DNA from: Deltaproteobacteria bacterium
GTDB taxonomy: Bacteria > Desulfobacterota > Desulfovibrionia > Desulfovibrionales > Desulfovibrionaceae
DNA length: 9,580 nucleotides
Assembly (NCBI GenBank): GCA_020861205.1
Contig: JAJBSY010000100.1
Coordinates: forward strand, 1-9,580
Direction: 5' to 3'
The translations under genes and the position numbers were made by a program. Position 1 is the first letter of the stretch; the number at the start of each line of letters is the position of its first letter. The notes under the pieces were generated by a model. The model was not told where the DNA came from. It did no database searches and was given only the letters and a program-made list of their open reading frames with translations. Below are positions 5,904 through 9,580 of the stretch, in pieces.

Positions 5904-6983
5904 ATGACCAAAATCGGCGTTTGGAATACGGCGTTTCTCGGTGACGCCATCCTCACCCTGCCCCTGTTGCAGACCGTGCGCGCGGCGTATCCCGATGCGT
6001 GTATCGATTTTTGGGTCCGCAAGGGTTTCGGAACGCTGTTCGCCGCGCATCCGGCCGTGACCAACGTCTATGAGTACGACAAGCGCGGCAAGGACGGGGG
6101 CGCGCTGCGCGGCCTGCTGTTCGGCCGGACTCTCGCGCGGGAGCGTTACGGGCTTTGGATTTCCGCCCACGGGAGCTTCCGGAGCGGGATGATCGCCCGC
6201 TGGAGCAGCGCCAAGGTCCGGATAGGCTACGCCGAGCCGAAAACCAACGCCTGGTTCTACACGCATACCGTGCCGCGCGCCTTCGCGGAATTTGAAGAGG
6301 TTGAGCGATTGCTCCGTCTTCTGCTGCCGCTTGATCCCGCCGCGCGCGGCGTCCCGTTGCGCGACTGGCCGGAAATCGTCCTGCCGCGGGCGATCCGTGA
6401 CGCGGCGGACCGCTTTTTCGCATCCCTCGCCCTGGAACGCCGCGCGCCCGTTCTCGGCGTACACCCGGGGTCCGTCTGGGGCACCAAGCGCTGGCCCCTG
6501 GAATATTTCGCCGTCGTTGCGCAAAGGGCCGCCAGGGAAGGGGCGCGGGTCATCGTTTTCGGCGGCCGGGGGGACGAGGAAGCCATGGCCGCGGAGACCG
6601 TTTCCCTGGCCGTGAAGGGGTTGTCCAGGGGGGAACGCGGCAACGTGATAGACCTGGCCGGAAAGCTCCCCCTGCCGGACCTCGCCGCGTATATCGGCCA
6701 CCTCTCCTGCTACCTGACCAACGACTCCGGCCCCATGCACCTGGCCTGGCCCCAGAAGACGCCGGTCACGGCCCTGTTCGGCCCCACAACGCGCGAGCTG
6801 GGTTTCTTCCCCAGGGGAGAGAGCGCCACGGTTATGGAACTGCCCCTGCCGTGCCGCCCGTGCGGCCTGCACGGCCCCCGCGAATGCCCGTTGGGGCACC
6901 ATCGCTGTATGCGCGACCTCGCCCCGGGCATGGTCTGGCCCGATGTCGCAGCCAAATTGTTCGGCAAAACCGAAGAGCCGTGA
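5904..6983 (+). CDS. waaF: Glycosyltransferase family 9, probable lipopolysaccharide heptosyltransferase II
   Basis: Family 9 heptosyltransferases act on the cytoplasmic face of the inner membrane and transfer L-glycero-D-manno-heptose from ADP-heptose to the LPS inner core; WaaF adds the second heptose. The 359 residues suit the family. The N-terminal domain opens with IGVWNTAFLGDAILTLPLLQTVR (4-26), with Asp13 at the position of the conserved catalytic aspartate. The C-terminal donor domain has GVHPGSVWGTKRWP (185-198) and LTNDSGPMHLAWPQKTPVTALFGPT (271-295), the nucleotide-sugar-binding core. A four-cysteine cluster follows (Cys317, 320, 328 and 335) within PCRPCGLHGPRECPLGHHRCMRDL, which I recall as typical of heptosyltransferase II proteins. 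No membrane segment or signal peptide is seen. It is the first gene of the plus-strand block, followed after 181 bp by two lipoprotein genes. Heptosyltransferase I or III is less likely because of the cysteine cluster. Confidence 0.88.
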   Translation: MTKIGVWNTAFLGDAILTLPLLQTVRAAYPDACIDFWVRKGFGTLFAAHPAVTNVYEYDKRGKDGGALRGLLFGRTLARERYGLWISAHGSFRSGMIARWSSAKVRIGYAEPKTNAWFYTHTVPRAFAEFEEVERLLRLLLPLDPAARGVPLRDWPEIVLPRAIRDAADRFFASLALERRAPVLGVHPGSVWGTKRWPLEYFAVVAQRAAREGARVIVFGGRGDEEAMAAETVSLAVKGLSRGERGNVIDLAGKLPLPDLAAYIGHLSCYLTNDSGPMHLAWPQKTPVTALFGPTTRELGFFPRGESATVMELPLPCRPCGLHGPRECPLGHHRCMRDLAPGMVWPDVAAKLFGKTEEP

Positions 6984-6986
6984 TCC

Positions 6987-7050
6987 CGCCGGTTCGCCGG
7001 CGCCACCAGGTAGGTTGCGAACGATTCATCGGGACGTCCCTTTTCGTTTT
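6987..7050 (+). terminator. Hairpin and T-rich stretch after the heptosyltransferase gene, possible terminator
   Basis: Four bases after the stop codon, CGCCGG (6987-6992) pairs with CCGGCG (6997-7002) across a TTCG loop. Further on, the ten-base palindrome at 7031-7040 is followed by two runs of four T (7041-7044 and 7047-7050). AACGA (7020-7024) can also pair with TCGTT (7044-7048). Neither part is a classical strong terminator: the first has no T-run and the palindrome's stem is short. Together they mark a likely transcript boundary before the lipoprotein genes. Confidence 0.35.
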
Positions 7051-7076
7051 CAGGTCCGCCATGAGCGCCGAGAAGC

Positions 7077-7105
7077 TTTAAGTCGGTCCCGGGAAGGTGT
7101 ATGCT
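7077..7105 (+). promoter_or_regulatory. Weak promoter candidate for the tandem lipoprotein genes
   Basis: TTTAAG (7077-7082) and TATGCT (7100-7105) are 17 bases apart, matching the consensus at 3 and 4 of 6 positions. TG directly precedes the -10. The transcript would start near 7112 with a leader of about 50 bases. Its position after the probable terminator is sensible, but the match is weak. Confidence 0.25.
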
Positions 7106-7152
7106 CACGCGACGGTTCGTGTCACGTTTCCGGGTATCCGTCGGCACAGCCG

Positions 7153-7160
7153 GGAGGTGA
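7153..7160 (+). promoter_or_regulatory. Strong ribosome binding site of the first lipoprotein gene
   Basis: GGAGGTGA is nearly fully complementary to the 16S rRNA 3' end and lies four bases before the ATG at 7165. It fixes this start although the frame is open further upstream. Confidence 0.85.
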
Positions 7161-7164
7161 CCCC

Positions 7165-7953
7165 ATGCGCGCATGTGAAATGGTTCTTTCTTTTTTGCTG
7201 GCTGCGGCGCTGGCCGTGTCCGGTTCGCAGCTCGGCGGGTGTGCGGCGGCGCGAAACGGCGTTTTCGGTACTTCGCTGGTCCGGACGCAATACCCCCGGC
7301 TGACGATGACGGCCAATCCTCCCCTGGTTCTCCAGGGATACGGCAGGCAGTGGGTTTCCCTGCCCACGGATTATCTCGGCATCGAGCCATCCGGCATCAT
7401 GGATTTCGCCGTATACGGCGAGGGAACGGAGGGACCGGTCACGCGGCACGGCCATGTCTTCGTCGTCCGCCCGTCCGAGGACAAACGGTGGCGTTTCAAG
7501 CCGGAAAGCTTCAAGCCTTTCGGGGGCCTGGCCATCGGGCGCAAGGAGATCAACGGCTATCGCTGGACCGTCCAGGTTTTGCGCGTGGACGGAGAAAAAG
7601 ACTGGTTCAGCGCCATGTGGCGGGAGAGCGGGCGGGAGGTACCGGCCTTCTGGCTGGCGCGGCGGTTTTCCGCCAGCCCGGAACGCTCCACCCGCGTTGT
7701 GGCGGAGTATCGCGAACCCTGGCCGGATTGTCTCGACCCGGCGGCCAAGAACCTTCTTTTCGTCCGCAAGGAATGCCTGGAGGGTTTCTTCGAGCGTTCG
7801 GACAGGGCCTTTTTCCTGGATATGCACGAACCCGAGGCGTTGGAAGATCCCGCCGCGCCTCAATTGGTGACAAAACCGGCCATTTCGCCGGATATGAAAA
7901 AACTCGCCGGTGAATTGCAGGAGGAAGATTTCCTGTTCCGGAGCTGGCGGTAA
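7165..7953 (+). CDS. Putative lipoprotein of unknown function, first of a tandem paralogous pair
   Basis: The 262-residue protein begins with a signal peptide: a short polar start, a hydrophobic core (about 6-20) and the lipobox-like LGGC, with Cys26 as the probable lipidated residue. Gly at the -2 position is less common in lipoboxes, so this is somewhat less sure than in the second copy. The +2 residue is Ala, which allows sorting to the outer membrane. The mature part has no further membrane segment. It shares with the next gene an ARxGV stretch just after the cysteine, GRxWV followed by TD (61-69), a FAVY/YALY segment (81-84), GREVPAFWLARRF (156-168) and EYREPWP (181-187). From memory it resembles the Desulfovibrio lipoprotein family DUF4851; I could not verify this. 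No enzymatic motif is recognised. It is well translated to judge by its ribosome binding site, and is followed after 51 bp by its paralogue. Confidence 0.85.
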   Translation: MRACEMVLSFLLAAALAVSGSQLGGCAAARNGVFGTSLVRTQYPRLTMTANPPLVLQGYGRQWVSLPTDYLGIEPSGIMDFAVYGEGTEGPVTRHGHVFVVRPSEDKRWRFKPESFKPFGGLAIGRKEINGYRWTVQVLRVDGEKDWFSAMWRESGREVPAFWLARRFSASPERSTRVVAEYREPWPDCLDPAAKNLLFVRKECLEGFFERSDRAFFLDMHEPEALEDPAAPQLVTKPAISPDMKKLAGELQEEDFLFRSWR

Positions 7954-8004
7954 CATTCCCGGGACGGGCTTTCCGCCACCGGTCCCAAGCGTTTGGGGGT
8001 AGGC

Positions 8005-8787
8005 ATGAAAACGTGTGCGCGTATCCTTTCGGTTTTTTTCGCGGGCTTGCTGCTGGCGGGCTGCTCCCCAGCCCGTACCGGCGTGGTCGATAACGCGCTG
8101 ACCACCAACCGGCGTCCCGCAGTTTCCATAAAAGCGGCGGCTCCTTTCAGCCTCGCGGATTGCGGCAGGGTGTGGGTCGCTCCCAAAACGGACCTTTTCC
8201 CGGGCGCGGCGAACGCCTCCTTCGACTACGCCCTGTATACGGACGATACGGCGTCTCCGGTCTCGAAAATGGCCTATGCCGCCATTATCCGGCTTGAGAA
8301 CCCGGAGGACTGGAATTTTGTGCCCCAGGGCAAGACGGTGCCGGGAAGCTTCGGGGCCAGAAAAAAAGTCGAGTCGGTGGACCGTGAAGGGTTCATCTAC
8401 ACCGTGCATGTCCCGAGCGCGGGAGACTGGGCCAGCGAACTGCTGGCAACCAACGGCCGGGCGGTGCCGGAGGCGTGGATCGCCAAGCGGTGGCTGTTCA
8501 GCCTGGATAGCGGGGCGCGCGGCCTGGCGGAGTATCGCGAGCCGTGGCCCGCGGACCTCGACGTTCCGGAATCGGACATCATGCTGCTTCGCGCCTCCCA
8601 CGCGGATTTTTTGCGCGAGTTCGAACGCCGCGCCTTTGCCGCGTTCATCTTCGGATCCGAGCCGGGAGATTTCCCGTCGCCCCCGCCCGCGTCGAAGTGG
8701 CTTGCCGCGCCGGTTTTGCCGGACGTCACCCGGCTTGCCGGTCCCATTATTTCCGTGGACCGGTCCGCCGACAATATCGACAAGTAA
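8005..8787 (+). CDS. Putative outer-membrane lipoprotein of unknown function, second of the paralogous pair
   Basis: This 260-residue protein has a textbook lipoprotein signal: MKTCARIL, a hydrophobic core, and LAGC with Cys20 as the lipidated residue. Ser at +2 argues for the outer membrane. The mature part aligns along its length with the preceding protein: SPARTGV (21-27), CGRVWV (53-58), FDYALY (73-78), GRAVPEAWIAKRW (151-163) and EYREPWP (176-182), and it ends in a proline-rich stretch (223-236). At DNA level the segment encoding EYREPWP is nearly identical (about 7701 and 8526), while most of the rest has diverged, which points to an old duplication. The frame opens upstream at a TTG (7993), but the ATG at 8005 directly precedes the signal peptide. 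The upstream site is G-rich (GGGGG at 7995-7999) and not a perfect Shine-Dalgarno sequence. A short CCCAA/TTGGG hairpin (7984-7997) overlaps it. Possibly DUF4851; function unknown. Confidence 0.88.
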   Translation: MKTCARILSVFFAGLLLAGCSPARTGVVDNALTTNRRPAVSIKAAAPFSLADCGRVWVAPKTDLFPGAANASFDYALYTDDTASPVSKMAYAAIIRLENPEDWNFVPQGKTVPGSFGARKKVESVDREGFIYTVHVPSAGDWASELLATNGRAVPEAWIAKRWLFSLDSGARGLAEYREPWPADLDVPESDIMLLRASHADFLREFERRAFAAFIFGSEPGDFPSPPPASKWLAAPVLPDVTRLAGPIISVDRSADNIDK

Positions 8788-8800
8788 ACGCTCCGCCGCC

Positions 8801-8827
8801 GGCAAATCCGGCGGCGCCGGATTTGCC
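8801..8827 (+). repeat. Perfect inverted repeat (12-bp stem, 3-base loop) ending at the acetyltransferase start codon
   Basis: GGCAAATCCGGC (8801-8812) and GCCGGATTTGCC (8816-8827) are exact reverse complements around GGC. The last base of the stem is immediately followed by the ATG at 8828. The repeat fills most of the 40 bp between the second lipoprotein stop (8787) and the acetyltransferase gene. There is no T-run after it, so it is not a standard intrinsic terminator. It leaves no room for a Shine-Dalgarno sequence outside the stem, and none is seen within it. It could end or stabilise the lipoprotein mRNA, hold down translation of the downstream gene, or bind a protein. Confidence 0.8.
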
Positions 8828-9283
8828 ATGCCCGTCATCCGCCCGCCGCACAAGCATGAAACGGCCGCGCTCCACGCCTTGTGGGAGCGTTCCGTCCGCG
8901 CGACGCACCGGTTTCTTGCCGAGGCCGATATCCTTTTATACCGGCCCATGGTCCGGGATCTGCTCGCGTCCTCCATGGAATTCTGGGTCGCCTGCGATGA
9001 CGCGGGGGCCGTTCCCCTGGGATTTAGCGGGTTGGATTACGTAAGCCGCGAAGGAACCTGGAAGCTGGAGGCGCTGTTCATCGACCCGGATGCAAGCCGG
9101 CAAGGGCTGGGATCTCTTCTCGTCACGCACGCGCGGATGTTGAAGGGGCCTCTCAGCCTGGACGTCAACGAACAAAATCCCGGGGCGCGCGCCTTTTACC
9201 GTAAGCGCGGCTTTACGGAGACCGGGCGGTCGCCGGTGGACGGCGCGGGCAGGCCGTTTCCCCTGATCCATATGCGCGGGTAA
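8828..9283 (+). CDS. GNAT-family N-acetyltransferase, YjaB-like
   Basis: This 151-residue cytosolic protein has the GCN5-related fold and would transfer acetyl from acetyl-CoA to an amine. It closely follows the layout of Escherichia coli YjaB: IRPPHKHETAALHALWERSVRATHRFLAEADI (4-35), LEALFIDPDASRQGLGSLLVTHA (80-102) and LDVNEQNPGARAFYRKRGFTETGRSPVDGAGRPFPLIHM (111-149). RQGLGS (91-96) is motif A, the acetyl-CoA pyrophosphate loop. The NEQN and YRKRGF segments are shared with YjaB and related small acetyltransferases. YjaB itself has been linked to protein lysine acetylation, but the natural substrate is not settled and cannot be inferred here. The ATG at 8828 is chosen because the first strand (PVIRP) begins right after it; no ribosome binding site is present, and a perfect hairpin abuts the start. 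It converges with cobS, 127 bp away. Confidence 0.88.
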   Translation: MPVIRPPHKHETAALHALWERSVRATHRFLAEADILLYRPMVRDLLASSMEFWVACDDAGAVPLGFSGLDYVSREGTWKLEALFIDPDASRQGLGSLLVTHARMLKGPLSLDVNEQNPGARAFYRKRGFTETGRSPVDGAGRPFPLIHMRG

Positions 9284-9410
9284 GATGAGGGAGGCGTTTT
9301 CGTTCGGTCCGCCAGGAACCAGCCGATCAGCGTCCCATCCGCTCGAAATGCCCATCCCGGATAACCGTCTTCGCGGCAAACGCTCCGCCCCTGCGGGCAG
9401 CGGCTTCCTC

Positions 9411-9580
9411 TCACACGGCCCCGGCGGCGAGCAGGCAAATTTCGGCCGCGATGATCGCGGTTCCGTAAAAATCGCCGTTGGCCCCGCCGTTGCGGGAGGC
9501 GATGCGGATGATGACCCAGATGCACACGGCGGTGATCGCCATGGCGAGACAGAATGCCTTGGGGCCGAGCGCGAAAAATG
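9411..9580 (-). CDS. cobS: Adenosylcobinamide-GDP ribazoletransferase (cobalamin synthase), C-terminal part
   Basis: CobS is an inner-membrane enzyme that joins adenosylcobinamide-GDP with alpha-ribazole (phosphate), the step that completes cobalamin. Only the last 55 residues lie in the window. They read as a hydrophobic segment (FFALGPKAFCLAMAITAVCIWVIIRIA), then RNGGANGDFYGTAIIAAEICLLAAGAV and a TGA at 9411-9413. The GG-x-x-GD-x-x-GA/T-x(4-5)-E pattern, followed by a final hydrophobic helix, is the characteristic C-terminus of CobS/CobV. The start and the N-terminal active-site region are outside the right edge. Cobalamin gene cbiB is on the same strand about 4.3 kb downstream, with an oppositely oriented block between. 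The 127 bp to the convergent acetyltransferase contains only a small imperfect hairpin (about 9387-9403) and no clear terminator. Confidence 0.88.
   Translation of the reverse strand, partial: FFALGPKAFCLAMAITAVCIWVIIRIASRNGGANGDFYGTAIIAAEICLLAAGAV

Noticed and set aside
7105..8976. A 623-residue open frame on the minus strand across both lipoprotein genes
   Set aside because: It lies antisense to two genes with signal peptides and family-level similarity to each other. Its translation is rich in Arg, Gly, Pro and His and has no recognisable domain, as expected for an antisense frame in GC-rich DNA.
9196..9410. Possible small minus-strand gene after cobS, with a somewhat protein-like stretch (EDGYPGWAFRADGTLIGWF)
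   Set aside because: The frame runs into the 3' end of the acetyltransferase gene and into cobS in another frame, has no ribosome binding site, and matches no family I know. A homologue search of the stretch would settle it.

Overview
The window is GC-rich and densely coded. It most likely comes from a Desulfovibrio-type sulfate reducer (Desulfovibrionales) or a close relative. The main reason is a siroheme decarboxylase (AhbA/AhbB family) gene placed directly before hemL, the marker of the siroheme-dependent heme route used by these bacteria. Two tandem small lipoproteins of a kind I associate with Desulfovibrio, a C5-pathway hemL, cobalamin genes and a heptosyltransferase of a Gram-negative LPS core all fit. 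The taxonomic call is an inference; no rRNA or other marker gene is present.

Layout. Positions 1-5581 are entirely minus strand. In transcription order they hold trmL (5581-5111), cbiB (5124-4117, overlapping trmL by 14 bp), a BaiN/HI0933-family flavoprotein (4082-2907), a 175 bp gap, trmFO (2731-1394), a 275 bp gap with a probable promoter and an inverted repeat, ahbB (1118-648) and hemL (632 to beyond the left edge). A 322 bp divergent intergenic region (5582-5903) separates this from a plus-strand block: waaF-like heptosyltransferase (5904-6983), two tandem paralogous lipoproteins (7165-7953 and 8005-8787) and a YjaB-like GNAT acetyltransferase (8828-9283). At the right edge the minus strand resumes with the 3' end of cobS (9411-9580), convergent with the acetyltransferase.

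How the genes work together. hemL makes 5-aminolevulinate, the precursor of all tetrapyrroles. The Ahb subunit commits siroheme to heme. CbiB and CobS are two late steps of adenosylcobalamin assembly (the aminopropanol arm and the joining of the lower ligand). So four genes on the minus strand serve tetrapyrrole synthesis. TrmL (2'-O-methylation of the tRNA wobble base) and TrmFO (folate- and FAD-dependent m5U54) are tRNA modification enzymes mixed in with them. The plus-strand block has an envelope theme: LPS inner core plus two probable outer-membrane lipoproteins of unknown function.

Most of the window is recognisable housekeeping content. I did not find a convincing new multi-gene system. 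The items most worth a second look are the diverged tandem lipoprotein pair, a perfect 12-bp-stem hairpin that ends exactly at the acetyltransferase start codon, and the symmetric element with spaced repeats upstream of the heme genes.
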